Program-made: the position numbers and the translations under genes
Assembly: GCF_003025005.1 (NCBI RefSeq)
Contig: NZ_PVSS01000010.1
Span: 124,001 to 188,000, forward strand
DNA length: 64,000 bases
Reading direction: 5' to 3'
DNA from: Brumimicrobium mesophilum
GTDB lineage: Bacteria; Bacteroidota; Bacteroidia; Flavobacteriales_D; Crocinitomicaceae
Notes under the pieces: generated by a model
What the model saw: only the letters and a program-made list of their open reading frames with translations
Databases searched by the model: none
What the model was told of the DNA's origin: nothing
Shown here: one piece after another, positions 35,901 to 44,861 of the stretch
How positions within the stretch are numbered: the first letter of the stretch is position 1
Layout: every line of letters begins with the position of its first letter

Positions 35901-37931
35901 ATGAATTTACAAAAATTTACTCTCGGTTTATTGTTATTGGTTACTCCTTTTATATATGGACAAAAACAGACATTTACTCCTGAGAAATTATGGGAGTTAA
36001 AACGCATCAGCGGTGGAAGTGTTTCCCCTGACAATGCTAATATTTTATACCGTTCTTCCGCTTATGAAATGAATAATAACTCAGGAAATGGTGATAACTA
36101 CATTTATAACTTGAAAAAAGAAACCCACGAAAAGATCAGTGGCGAAAATGCCAAAATTCAAGGATTACGTTGGTCAAATGATGGAATCGCAGGAATGATG
36201 ACCGAAGATGAACAAAGGAAAATTGTGACTTCGTCGTTAAACAAACCTGAAATTAAAACAGTTTTAACTAAGCCTTCCAATGAGTTGATTGATTTTATCA
36301 TTAGCCCAGAAGGAAAATATCTTCTAACATTAGAGAGAGTTAAAACACAAAAAACAACAGCTGATTTATACCCTGAATACCCAGAAGCTAATGTTCAAAT
36401 TTATGACGACTTACTTTACAAGCATTGGGATTCTTGGGAAGATGAATTCAGCGATCAATTGTTTTTGTATTCAATCGAAGACGGAAAAGCTAATCCAAAT
36501 GGAATTAATTTATTGGGAGACACTCCTTATGAAGGTGTGATGAAACCATTCAGCGGATTAGAGAATGTAACTTTTATTAATGAAAAACACGTTGTTTACG
36601 CTTCTAAAAAGAAGGTTGGAAAAGACTACGCAACGAGTACAGATTCAGAATTATATGTTTATGATATCCTTAAGAAAGAAACAAGTAATTGGACAGAAGC
36701 TTATAATGGATATGATGCCAATCCTAAAATTCATGAAAAAACACAAAAATTAGCTTGGTTAAGTATGGCCAACGATGGTTTCGAATCAGATAAAAACGAC
36801 ATTATCGTTAGAGATTTAAAATCACAAGAAGATAGAAATTTAACTGCAAGTATAGACTTAACAATTAGTGATTTTGTTTGGAATGAAAAAGGCGATAAAA
36901 TTTATTTTTTGGCTGTAACTGAAGCAACATACCAATTATTTGAATTGGATGTCAAAACAAAAAAGCACCGTAAAATAACATCTGGCGACCACAATTATGG
37001 AAGTTTAGCCTTGGCTAACGGAAAGTTAATCGCCATGCGTCAATCTATGTTACATCCAAATGAAATGTTCGAAGTAGACATAAAAACAGGGAAAGCCAAA
37101 CAATTGACGCATGCGAATGATGAAGCATTAGAGCAGTTTGATGCTCCAACGATTGAAAAAAGATGGGTAACAACTACAGACAATCAAAAAATGTTGACAT
37201 GGGTTATTCTACCGCCAAATTTTGATGAAAACAAAGAATATCCTACCTTATTATATTGTCAAGGTGGACCACAATCTGCAGTAAGTCAATTTTTCTCTTT
37301 CCGTTGGAATTTTAGATTAATGGCTTCACAGGGATATGTAGTTGTAGCGCCAAACAGAAGAGGTTTACCAGGATTTGGTCAAAAATGGAACGATGCCATT
37401 TCAAAAGATTGGGGTGGTCAATCTATCCGTGATTATCTATCTGCAATTGATGATGTAAGTAAAGAAAAATACGTTGACAAAGAAAGAATTGGAGCTGTTG
37501 GAGCGTCTTATGGCGGATATTCAGTTTATTACCTGGCTGGAGTGCATGAAGGACGTTTCAAATCATTAATTGCCCACGCAGGATTATTCAACATGACGTC
37601 TTGGTATGGAACAACAGAAGAGTTGTTTTTTGCCAATTGGGATTTAGGTGGACCATATTGGGAAGAAGAAAACAAGAAATCCTACGAAGAATTTAGTCCA
37701 CATAAATTGGTAAACAATTGGGACACGCCAATTTTAATTATCCAAGGTGGAATTGATTTCCGTGTTCCAGAAGGACAAAGTTTTGAAGCTTTTCAAGCAG
37801 CCCAATTAAAAGGAATAAAATCTAAAATGATTTACTTTCCGAAAGAAAACCACTGGATTTTAGCTCCTCAAAACGCGATGATTTGGCAAACGGAGTTTTA
37901 TAAATGGTTGGATGAGACCTTGAAGAATTAA
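35901..37931 (+). CDS. S9-family (prolyl oligopeptidase/DPP-like) serine peptidase
   Basis: Start ATG 35901 gives a clean signal peptide (MNLQKFTLGLLLLVTPFIYG). The frame can be read from 35826 but the extra 25 residues disrupt the signal. The 676-residue protein has an N-terminal beta-propeller-like region (about 30-410, with repeated W..GDKIYFL-type blades) and a C-terminal alpha/beta hydrolase with GASYGGYS (Ser536), a later aspartate in GGIDFRVP and a histidine in KENHWIL. It should hydrolyse oligopeptides in the periplasm. Downstream lies a repeat-rich spacer convergent with metK. Confidence 0.93.
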   Translation: MNLQKFTLGLLLLVTPFIYGQKQTFTPEKLWELKRISGGSVSPDNANILYRSSAYEMNNNSGNGDNYIYNLKKETHEKISGENAKIQGLRWSNDGIAGMMTEDEQRKIVTSSLNKPEIKTVLTKPSNELIDFIISPEGKYLLTLERVKTQKTTADLYPEYPEANVQIYDDLLYKHWDSWEDEFSDQLFLYSIEDGKANPNGINLLGDTPYEGVMKPFSGLENVTFINEKHVVYASKKKVGKDYATSTDSELYVYDILKKETSNWTEAYNGYDANPKIHEKTQKLAWLSMANDGFESDKNDIIVRDLKSQEDRNLTASIDLTISDFVWNEKGDKIYFLAVTEATYQLFELDVKTKKHRKITSGDHNYGSLALANGKLIAMRQSMLHPNEMFEVDIKTGKAKQLTHANDEALEQFDAPTIEKRWVTTTDNQKMLTWVILPPNFDENKEYPTLLYCQGGPQSAVSQFFSFRWNFRLMASQGYVVVAPNRRGLPGFGQKWNDAISKDWGGQSIRDYLSAIDDVSKEKYVDKERIGAVGASYGGYSVYYLAGVHEGRFKSLIAHAGLFNMTSWYGTTEELFFANWDLGGPYWEEENKKSYEEFSPHKLVNNWDTPILIIQGGIDFRVPEGQSFEAFQAAQLKGIKSKMIYFPKENHWILAPQNAMIWQTEFYKWLDETLKN

Positions 37932-38022
37932 ATTTTCAACACCACGATTTTATTTGTAAAACAGGTTGTTATAATGTAGGGGTATTGCGTGGTGACAGAC
38001 GATTATTATACGGTGACCGACG

Positions 38023-38066
38023 ATTATTCTGTAGAGACGCACGGCCGTGCGTCTCTACAGAATAAT
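38023..38066. repeat. 44-bp perfect palindrome with GTAGAGACGCACGG arms
   Basis: Two 22-base arms (38023-38044, 38045-38066) meet with no loop; the centre is CACGGCCGTG. Each arm ends ATTATTCTG on the outside and carries GTAGAGACGCACGG inside. Palindromes of this GTAGAGACGCACGG type occur as dispersed intergenic repeats in several bacterial groups as far as I recall; that needs a database check. Confidence 0.75.
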
Positions 38067-38226
38067 AATACGTTTCAACATAATAAACATAACGACACCG
38101 TTTTACATAACACCGAACAACAGAATAATACGTTTCAATATAACAACACCGTTTTACATAACATCAAACCAACATAACAACATCGCATTTCAACCTATAA
38201 AACTACGCCTACAAACCCCATTAACC

Positions 38227-38256
38227 AAAAAGGTCGACATTACTGTCGACCTTTTT
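38227..38256. terminator. Bidirectional terminator between S9 peptidase and metK
   Basis: A 13-bp perfect stem (AAAAAGGTCGACA, 38227-38239, with 38244-38256) has a four-base loop and symmetric A/T runs. It lies 22 bases after the metK stop codon and can serve both convergent genes. Confidence 0.8.
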
Positions 38257-38278
38257 CAATATAAATACAAATTGCTTC

Positions 38279-39535
38279 TTACAATTTGAATGCAGTTTTA
38301 ATTTGATCTACGAAATCTAATTTCTCCCACGTAAAGAATTCAACTTCTAAAGTTTCTTTTCTTCCTGCGTTTTCGAAAGTAACAGTTTTCGTTTCTGGTT
38401 TTCTTCCCATGTGTCCGTATGCTGCAGCTGGACTATAAATTGGGTTTCTTAATTTCAAACGTTTTTCAATAGCCGCTGGACGCATGTCAAACATTTTTGA
38501 AATTTCACGAGCAATATCACCATCAGTCATATCTACTTTCGCTGTTCCGTAAGTGTTAACATATAAACCCATTGGTTCAGCAACACCGATAGCATAAGAA
38601 ACTTGAACAAGAACCTCATCACATAATCCCGCAGCAACTAAGTTTTTCGCGATGTGACGTGTAGCATAAGCTCCAGACCTGTCCACTTTTGATGGATCTT
38701 TTCCTGAGAACGCTCCACCACCGTGAGCACCTTTTCCTCCGTATGTATCAACGATGATTTTTCTACCGGTTAATCCTGAATCTCCGTGAGGACCTCCAAT
38801 AACAAATTTCCCTGTTGGGTTGATGTGGTATTTAATGTTGCCATCAAATAATTCTTCAACAGCTGGATTATTGATTTTCTTAATTAAACGAGGAATCAAA
38901 ATTTCTTTGATGTCTGCATTAATTTTATCCAACATAACAGTTTCGCTTTCATCGAAATCATCGTGTTGTGTTGAAAGAACGATAGCATCAATTCTTTGTG
39001 GTTTATTATCGTCACTATATTCAATTGTTACCTGAGCTTTCGCGTCTGGACGTAAATAAGTGATTTCATTATTTTCTCTTCTTAATTCAGCTAATTCGAT
39101 CAACAAACGGTGAGATAAATCAAGTGCCAATGGCATATAATCTTCTGTTTCGTTTGTTGCATAACCAAACATCATTCCTTGGTCACCTGCTCCTTGCTCT
39201 TCTGGAGTACCGCGATCTACACCACGATTAATATCTTCAGATTGCTCGTGAATTGCTGAAATTACCCCACAAGATTTTGCATCAAATTGATACTCACTTT
39301 TGTTGTAACCAATTCGCTCGATTGTGTCTCTAGCGATTTTTTGAACATCTAAATAAATGTTTGAATTAACCTCTCCCGCTAAAACTACTAATCCTGTTGT
39401 TACAAGAGTTTCACATGCTACTTTTGAATCCTTATCAAAAGCTAAAAAGTGATCTATTAAGCTGTCAGAAATTTGATCTGCAACTTTATCTGGGTGTCCT
39501 TCCGAAACTGATTCGGACGTAAATAAATATGACAT
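38279..39535 (-). CDS. metK: S-adenosylmethionine synthetase
   Basis: MetK makes SAM from methionine and ATP. The 418-residue protein starts at the conserved [21 protein letters not shown] (partial). It has [12 protein letters not shown], the flexible-loop DQSE region ([10 protein letters not shown]), [15 protein letters not shown] and [10 protein letters not shown]. The histidine in GHPDKV (residue 15) is the catalytic base in the family. The sequence is complete and of normal length. It is divergent from tsaB and convergent with the S9 peptidase. Confidence 0.98.
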   Translation of the reverse strand: MSYLFTSESVSEGHPDKVADQISDSLIDHFLAFDKDSKVACETLVTTGLVVLAGEVNSNIYLDVQKIARDTIERIGYNKSEYQFDAKSCGVISAIHEQSEDINRGVDRGTPEEQGAGDQGMMFGYATNETEDYMPLALDLSHRLLIELAELRRENNEITYLRPDAKAQVTIEYSDDNKPQRIDAIVLSTQHDDFDESETVMLDKINADIKEILIPRLIKKINNPAVEELFDGNIKYHINPTGKFVIGGPHGDSGLTGRKIIVDTYGGKGAHGGGAFSGKDPSKVDRSGAYATRHIAKNLVAAGLCDEVLVQVSYAIGVAEPMGLYVNTYGTAKVDMTDGDIAREISKMFDMRPAAIEKRLKLRNPIYSPAAAYGHMGRKPETKTVTFENAGRKETLEVEFFTWEKLDFVDQIKTAFKL

Positions 39536-39562
39536 GTTTGAATATTTCTAAATTAGAACTCC

Positions 39563-39595
39563 CAAAAATAGCAATACTTCACTAATTGAACCCAA
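39563..39595 (-). promoter_or_regulatory. Predicted promoter of metK
   Basis: On the minus strand TTG (39595-39593), a 22-base spacer and TATTTTTG (39570-39563) fit the Bacteroidota -33/-7 pattern. The ATG is 28 bases downstream of the -7 box. I did not see a SAM riboswitch structure in the short leader. Confidence 0.5.
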
Positions 39596-39632
39596 TTTTT
39601 TACATATTTAAACCCTTTTAACGAAAAAACCT

Positions 39633-39640
39633 TATTCTTG
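39633..39640 (+). promoter_or_regulatory. Putative -7 element of tsaB
   Basis: TATTCTTG, one mismatch from TAnnTTTG, ends 18 bases before the ATG at 39659. It contains the TTG at 39638 that could otherwise be mistaken for the start codon. Confidence 0.4.
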
Positions 39641-39658
39641 CAAAACGAATTATATGAT

Positions 39659-40336
39659 ATGGCTAAATTTCTTCACATTGAAACCTCAACTAAAGTTTGC
39701 TCTGTTGCACTTTCCGAAAATGGGCAGTTAATTGATCTTCTAGAAGAAAGTTCTGACGCCTATATTCACTCCGAAAGGTTGACTGTTTTCATTGATCAAA
39801 TCTGTAAGCAAAACAATTGCAAATTGAATGAATTATCTGCTATTGTTGTCACTAGCGGACCAGGTTCGTACACAGGATTACGTATCGGAGTTTCAACAGC
39901 GAAAGGTTTATGTTATGCTTTGAGTATTCCATTAATAGCCGTTAACACCCTTGTAAGTATCGCCTCTTTAGCACAGAAAAAGCATCCTAACTCTTCAATT
40001 TGTGCGATGATTGATGCACGAAGAATGGAGGTTTTTTCTACGATCTTCGACGGCGATTTTAAAATAGTAAAAAGTCTTTCAGCGGACATTTTAGAGGAGA
40101 AAACCTACGAAGCGTTTTTACCAATTGTTGTATGCGGAGATGGAGCGAATAAAACCAAAGAAATTTGGGGGAATCGTGATTTACTAATTGATGAAACGAT
40201 TGTTTCAAGTGCCGCAGGACAAGTAGAAATTGCTTTTGAAAAATTCAAAAATGAAGAATTCGAAGATGTGGCGTATTTTGAACCAAAATATTTGAAAGAT
40301 TTTGTGGTTACACCTTCGAAGAAAAAGCCTTTTTAA
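39659..40336 (+). CDS. tsaB: tRNA N6-threonylcarbamoyladenosine biosynthesis protein TsaB
   Basis: TsaB works with TsaD and TsaE to put threonylcarbamoyl on A37 of ANN-decoding tRNAs. The 225-residue protein from ATG 39659 (MAKFLHIETSTKVCSVALSENG, partial) has the ASKHA actin-like fold: ETST at the first phosphate loop and VVTSGPGSYTGLRIGVSTAKGL (partial) in the helix. The alternative TTG start at 39638 lies in the promoter box, so I reject it. Length is normal for the family. Confidence 0.95.
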   Translation: MAKFLHIETSTKVCSVALSENGQLIDLLEESSDAYIHSERLTVFIDQICKQNNCKLNELSAIVVTSGPGSYTGLRIGVSTAKGLCYALSIPLIAVNTLVSIASLAQKKHPNSSICAMIDARRMEVFSTIFDGDFKIVKSLSADILEEKTYEAFLPIVVCGDGANKTKEIWGNRDLLIDETIVSSAAGQVEIAFEKFKNEEFEDVAYFEPKYLKDFVVTPSKKKPF

Positions 40337-40530
40337 TTGATAATTCGTGGGCTGGTTATGTGACTTTATGGAACGCGGGCCTTCAACGAGCTCAGTCACC
40401 GCAAAAATGACGGATCTTCGAACGTGGTCCAGAAAGCTTTCGGGATTCACTGATTTTCAATTTACGAGTAAAGCCTGCCTATGGATTTCACATCCAACAA
40501 TTCGTAATTCGTAATTAAAACATTCGTAAT
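40334..40530. repeat. ATTACGAAT-family repeat at a convergent junction (copy 2)
   Basis: ATTCGTAAT occurs at 40500-40508, 40507-40515 (overlapping) and 40522-40530, the last overlapping the stop codon of the membrane protein gene (40532-40530). A degenerate GATAATTCGTGGG follows the tsaB stop at 40342-40354. The central part is GC-richer with no gene. Confidence 0.6.
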
Positions 40531-40982
40531 TATTTATGTATAGCCGGTCTTAATTTCAAAAATCCTGCAAAAGCAAATCCTATAACCATCGTTAAATCTG
40601 CACAATGGTAAATCCAGAATTGATCTTCAAGCTGCATAAAGCTGGCTCTTGTTTCTACCGTTTGAATTACGAAATATAGATGCACAATCCATCCAGGGAA
40701 AAATGCGGAAACACTTGAGATGACGAATGAATTAAATGCTTCTTTCTTTTCTTCAACTGTTGAAATTTCACTCCTATTTAGAGTCGCTAACATTGCAATC
40801 GTAACTATCAGTAAAACCAAGTAAACCAATTTCAAAAAGGCTGGTTTCTCATAGTGAAAAATTGTATTACTGAAATAAGTTATGATTTGTTCTGAAGTTT
40901 GATCTGCGTAGAAAAGGAATAATCCAAAAACCAGCACAAGCATTAACCCTAAACGGTATTCTTTTTTAAAGAGGAAGCCCAA
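40530..40982 (-). CDS. Hypothetical four-helix membrane protein (DUF4199-like in size)
   Basis: The 150-residue product has four hydrophobic helices (about 10-27, 45-65, 85-107, 125-145) and no charged catalytic-looking motifs. I do not recognise the family; DUF4199 proteins have this kind of topology but the match is only by shape. It lies five bases after the gene for the asparagine-synthetase-like secreted protein and is probably co-transcribed. Its stop codon is inside the ATTACGAAT repeat. Confidence 0.7.
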   Translation of the reverse strand: MGFLFKKEYRLGLMLVLVFGLFLFYADQTSEQIITYFSNTIFHYEKPAFLKLVYLVLLIVTIAMLATLNRSEISTVEEKKEAFNSFVISSVSAFFPGWIVHLYFVIQTVETRASFMQLEDQFWIYHCADLTMVIGFAFAGFLKLRPAIHK

Positions 40983-40987
40983 AATTT

Positions 40988-42247
40988 CTATGTTTTACGT
41001 TTTTTCTTCTTCGCAGCTGGAAAAAGAACATTATTTAAAATCAAACGGTAACCTGGAGAGTTAGGATGTAAACTCAAATCCGTATGTGGATCTCCTACTC
41101 TGTGCTGGTAATCCTCTGGATCGTGACCTCCGTAGAAAGTCCAAGTTCCTAATCCCAATTCTCCATGAACATATTTTACAGTCTCAATCGCTTTGGATTC
41201 ACCCATAATTGTTACTGAAGATTTAATGTAATCCTTCACAAAATCGGTTGTTTGCCCGTAGAAATTTTTAAGAATCGTGGTGTGATTTTGAGTCAACATC
41301 GTTGGAACCACATCCCATTTTGCAGAGAATTCGAAGAGCGTAAAAATATCATCTTTTTCTCCAATTCTTCTGTGCCTATTTGTTCCATCAATCGTAGAAT
41401 ATTCGTATTCCATTGGATTTTCAATAATTTCAAAATTTTCAAAAGCCAAAGTCTTATTAAAATCTAATTTTGATTTGTAATTAGGATCTACTCCATCACC
41501 ATCAAACATTTGTTCGGCGATATCGGTTTCATGCGCAGCTAGGGCAATATCAAAACTATCTGTCCCACTACACATGGTAAACAAAAAACCACCAGAGAAA
41601 ACGTAACTTTTGATTGTTTCAGCAACTGCCAATTTCATATCTGAAACTTTGGAAAACCCTAAACTTTGAGCACTAGCTTCTAAAGTAGCCACCTGTTCCC
41701 TATACCACTGTGCATTTCTATAGGCAGAATAAAATTTTCCATATTGACCAGTGAAATCTTCATGATGCAAATGCAACCAATCATATTCTTTTAATCCGCC
41801 AGCAATTACTGTACTATCATAAACTTTATCATAAGGAATTTCGGCGTATTCCATAACTAAAGTTACGGCATCATCCCAAGGTTGCTTCCCTCCAGGTGTG
41901 TAAACAGCAATTTTTGGAGCAACTTCTAACTGCACCACTTCTTGATTTACTTCAGGAGAAGCAATATTTCGTTTAATATTATTGACTTGACCATCGGCAA
42001 CAATTTCATAGCTCACTCCACGAATTACCAATTCATTTTCGATCGCTGAAAGATGCGGCAAAAGAAAAGAACCACCTCTATAATTGAGCAGCCATTCCAT
42101 AGTTACACCATTCTCCAACACAAAATAAGCAATACCGTAAGCCTTCAAATGATTCGCTTGCGCTTTATCCATTGGCACTAAAATCGAAGATGCAAATAAT
42201 TGTGCACTAAAAAAAAGTGTGATTATAATCGTAAAAATATATCGCAT
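40988..42247 (-). CDS. Secreted GATase-like protein of the Bacteroidota 'asparagine synthetase B' group
   Basis: The 419-residue protein has a signal peptide (1-19). The mature N-terminus SSILVPMDKAQANHLKAYGIAYFVLENG (partial) resembles proteins that databases label asparagine synthetase B in Bacteroidota. It lacks the Cys2 nucleophile and the SGGxDS pyrophosphatase motif of true AsnB. From about residue 110 it shows an amidotransferase-like sandwich (KIAVYTPGGKQPWDDAVTLVM, partial) with FSGGFLFTMCSGTDSFD (about 215-235). I see a conserved secreted protein of unknown activity and consider the database name doubtful. The C-terminus is basic (AAKKKKRKT). Confidence 0.7.
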   Translation of the reverse strand: MRYIFTIIITLFFSAQLFASSILVPMDKAQANHLKAYGIAYFVLENGVTMEWLLNYRGGSFLLPHLSAIENELVIRGVSYEIVADGQVNNIKRNIASPEVNQEVVQLEVAPKIAVYTPGGKQPWDDAVTLVMEYAEIPYDKVYDSTVIAGGLKEYDWLHLHHEDFTGQYGKFYSAYRNAQWYREQVATLEASAQSLGFSKVSDMKLAVAETIKSYVFSGGFLFTMCSGTDSFDIALAAHETDIAEQMFDGDGVDPNYKSKLDFNKTLAFENFEIIENPMEYEYSTIDGTNRHRRIGEKDDIFTLFEFSAKWDVVPTMLTQNHTTILKNFYGQTTDFVKDYIKSSVTIMGESKAIETVKYVHGELGLGTWTFYGGHDPEDYQHRVGDPHTDLSLHPNSPGYRLILNNVLFPAAKKKKRKT

Positions 42248-42286
42248 ATCTATTTCGTTTTGGTCAATGTATAAATAATCTACTGA

Positions 42287-43861
42287 TTAAAACGGTGCTT
42301 CATCATCTTCATTGTGAGAAACATCAAATTCATCATCATCAATGTCGTCCATTCTACTTGAAATCACCATTCGATTTCCAGCAGATGATGTATCGAAATC
42401 ACTTCCAACAGGCATTGTACTCAATTGTGGAACTTCTTCATCCATTCCGAAAGATTCTACGTTAGCAAATTTGGCGTATTTCCCTATAAATTTCAATCTT
42501 ACAGTATCTGTGGAACCATTTCTGTGTTTCGCAATAATAATATCTCCCATTCCTTGTGTAGGACCTTTTTCGTCTTCCAGTAACCCATAGTATTCGGCAC
42601 GGTAAATAAAGGAAACGATATCGGCATCTTGCTCAATCGCTCCAGATTCACGAAGGTCAGAAAGAATTGGTCTTTTATCTCCTCCACGTTGTTCGACCGA
42701 ACGACTCAGCTGAGACAATGCAATAACAGGAATATTCAATTCTTTTGCAATCTCTTTAATGGAACGAGAAATTTGTGAAATCTCTTGCTCACGGTTTCCT
42801 CCACCTTTATTTGTTCCAGCGGTCATTAATTGCAGGTAGTCAATAATCACCAATTCAATATTGTGCTTTTGTTTCATTCGACGACATTTTGCACGGAGTT
42901 CGAAAATCGAAATTCCTGGCGTATCATCAATGTATATTGGTGCTTTTGATAAACGGGCAATCTTTGTATGAATCATCTGAAACTCATGATCTTCAATATT
43001 TCCTTTTCTCAATTTTTCAGCATCAATTTGCGCTTCTGAAGAGATCAAACGTTTAACGAGCTGAACACTTGACATCTCAAGCGAGAAAAACGCAACTCCC
43101 ATGTTATAATCTACCGCTGTGTTTCTGGCCATAGAAAGTACGAATGCCGTTTTCCCCATCGCAGGACGGGCAGCAATTACAATCATATCCGAACGTTGCC
43201 AACCAGAAGTCAACTTATCAAGTGCTTTTAAACCTGTTGGAATTCCAGAAACACCATCTTGATTACCTCGAGCACTTTCAATTTCTTCAATTGCGCCTTT
43301 CATGGCAGTTTGCATGGTGTCATAGCTCTTTTTCATATTGTTTTGAGCAATCGCAAACAAATCTTCCTCCGCTTTTGAAAGTACACTAAATACGTCCTTC
43401 GTCTCGTCGTATGCTTCTTTTAGTATCTCACTTGAAATTCCAATTATTTCACGTTGAATGTATTTCTCAATGATAATTCTACCGTGGTGTTCAACATGGG
43501 CAGCAGAAGCAACTTTATTCGTTAAAGTAGATAAATAATAAGCACCTCCTGCAACTTCTAAACTTCCTAATTTACGGAGTTGTTCGGTAACTGTTAAAAG
43601 ATCAATAGGAGTTGTTGTATTATACAATTCCGTCATTGCTTCAAAAATAGCTTGATGCTTAGGATCATAGAAGGCATCTTTGGTTCTCAAAATATCGATA
43701 ACGTTATTCATGGCTGTTCCATCAATCATCATCGCACCCAAAACAGCTTGTTCTAAATCAGTTGCCTGTGGTGGTATTCTACCTATATCCATAGGAGTTT
43801 TGCTACCACGTGTGCTCCTACTCATTACTGTTTTACCCTCTTTTTTATCCTGCTTATCCAT
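42287..43861 (-). CDS. dnaB: Replicative DNA helicase DnaB
   Basis: DnaB is the hexameric helicase that unwinds DNA at the replication fork. The 524-residue protein has the N-terminal DnaB domain (about 25-130, IPPQATDLEQAVLGAMM, partial) and a RecA-like core. Motifs are Walker A RPAMGKT (232-238), LVIIDYLQLM, QISRSIKEIAKELNIPVIALSQLSR (partial) and GAIEQDADIV. An acidic C-terminal tail ends it. It is likely leaderless: a perfect -7 box lies four bases before the ATG. It is divergent from mnmD. Confidence 0.97.
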   Translation of the reverse strand: MDKQDKKEGKTVMSRSTRGSKTPMDIGRIPPQATDLEQAVLGAMMIDGTAMNNVIDILRTKDAFYDPKHQAIFEAMTELYNTTTPIDLLTVTEQLRKLGSLEVAGGAYYLSTLTNKVASAAHVEHHGRIIIEKYIQREIIGISSEILKEAYDETKDVFSVLSKAEEDLFAIAQNNMKKSYDTMQTAMKGAIEEIESARGNQDGVSGIPTGLKALDKLTSGWQRSDMIVIAARPAMGKTAFVLSMARNTAVDYNMGVAFFSLEMSSVQLVKRLISSEAQIDAEKLRKGNIEDHEFQMIHTKIARLSKAPIYIDDTPGISIFELRAKCRRMKQKHNIELVIIDYLQLMTAGTNKGGGNREQEISQISRSIKEIAKELNIPVIALSQLSRSVEQRGGDKRPILSDLRESGAIEQDADIVSFIYRAEYYGLLEDEKGPTQGMGDIIIAKHRNGSTDTVRLKFIGKYAKFANVESFGMDEEVPQLSTMPVGSDFDTSSAGNRMVISSRMDDIDDDEFDVSHNEDDEAPF

Positions 43862-43865
43862 ATTG

Positions 43866-43873
43866 CAAATATA
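43866..43873 (-). promoter_or_regulatory. Putative -7 element placing dnaB on a leaderless mRNA
   Basis: The minus strand reads TATATTTG, an exact TAnnTTTG match, with only four bases (CAAT) before the ATG at 43861. Transcription would start at or next to the start codon. The same four-base distance occurs at DUF3109. Confidence 0.5.
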
Positions 43874-43987
43874 TTTAAAACCAATTCCAAATTGGGTTTT
43901 AATCTGTTCATCTTTTAAGATTGTGTAAAACTCTATATTAGTGTATAACTTTTATTATCCTAGAGCCTCGATTGTGCTTTAAACTAA

Positions 43988-44020
43988 TTGTTTCATAACA
44001 AAAAACAATCATTAGTTTTG
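43988..44020 (+). promoter_or_regulatory. Predicted promoter of mnmD
   Basis: TTG (43988-43990), a 22-base spacer and TAGTTTTG (44013-44020) fit the Bacteroidota pattern. The leader to the ATG at 44094 would be about 70 bases. Confidence 0.5.
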
Positions 44021-44093
44021 CACATACAAAGTTACGATAAACAAGTTCTAATAAAGAAAGAATAGAATATTGATTTTATAAAAAGAAGAAAAC

Positions 44094-44759
44094 ATGAAAA
44101 GAGAAATAATCACAACAAAAGACGGCTCAAAAACCCTCTATATTCCAGGTATTTATGAACATTACCACTCAAATCATGGTGCACTTCAAGAATCAATGCA
44201 TGTTTTTATAAAAAGTGGATGGGAAGAAATCAGAAAAGATGAAGTTAATGTTTTAGAAATTGGTTTTGGAACAGGTTTAAATGCAATTATTACCTTAATC
44301 GCAGCAAAAAATGAGAACAAGAAGGTAAATTACGTTGGGTTAGAAGCCTTTCCAGTAACTAAAGAAGAAGTTGATTTATTGAAATATGAAGACTTGGAAG
44401 GCATAGAGAATGTTAAAAGTGAATTCTATAAAATGCATTCCACCGAATGGGACGTTCCGAATAAAATCATCGATTCTTTCTCTCTAAATAAAGTTCAGCA
44501 AAAAATGGAAGATTTTATTCCAAAAAAAGAACATTTCGACCTCATATATTTCGATGCATTTGGACCACGGGCTCAGCCATTTATGTGGACAGATGAAGTT
44601 TTGTCAAAAATGTACGGCGCTTTATCAACCAATGGTGTCTTTGTTACGTATTGTGCTAAAGGAGATGTACGCAGAAGCTTAATCAGTTTAGGTTTTGAGG
44701 TTGAAAAGATTCCAGGTCCTCCAGGAAAGCGAGAAATGCTGCGCGCAAGAAAAAAGTAA
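44094..44759 (+). CDS. mnmD: tRNA (5-aminomethyl-2-thiouridine) methyltransferase MnmD
   Basis: MnmD does the last methylation of the mnm5s2U34 wobble base in tRNA. The 221-residue protein has the SAM motif LEIGFGTG (54-61), LIYFDAFGPRAQPFMW (partial) with the catalytic DAF segment, and a C-terminal PGPPGKREMLRA. The FAD-oxidase half (MnmC1) fused to it in Escherichia coli is absent, as in most Bacteroidota. The name follows the current family name. Confidence 0.9.
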   Translation: MKREIITTKDGSKTLYIPGIYEHYHSNHGALQESMHVFIKSGWEEIRKDEVNVLEIGFGTGLNAIITLIAAKNENKKVNYVGLEAFPVTKEEVDLLKYEDLEGIENVKSEFYKMHSTEWDVPNKIIDSFSLNKVQQKMEDFIPKKEHFDLIYFDAFGPRAQPFMWTDEVLSKMYGALSTNGVFVTYCAKGDVRRSLISLGFEVEKIPGPPGKREMLRARKK

Positions 44760-44833
44760 ATTATCAATGAGTAAAACGTAGCTTTCACTTAAGCTTCTGT
44801 AATTAAACTCAACTTTAAGAATGAAGAAATACT

Positions 44834-44841
44834 TATCTTTG
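44834..44841 (+). promoter_or_regulatory. Putative -7 element of the TPR lipoprotein gene
   Basis: TATCTTTG matches TAnnTTTG exactly and ends 20 bases before the ATG at 44862. No TTG is seen at -33. Confidence 0.45.
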
Positions 44842-44861
44842 TCTATTTAATAAAAGAAATT

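Larger units (their letters stand above)
37932..38278. repeat. Repeat-dense convergent spacer between S9 peptidase and metK
   Basis: No gene is seen. It holds two 19-base copies of GGTGACMGACGATTATTMT at 37991 and 38012 (21-base period, two differences). After the 44-bp palindrome come two copies of AATAATACGTTTCAAYATAA at 38064 and 38124, and of ACACCGTTTTACATAACA at 38095 and 38146. A terminator hairpin closes the stretch. Small open frames here are products of these repeats. Confidence 0.6.

Noticed and set aside
37989-38177. Small open frames across the palindrome region
   Set aside because: Their translation is dictated by the direct repeats and palindrome; no start context or protein family.
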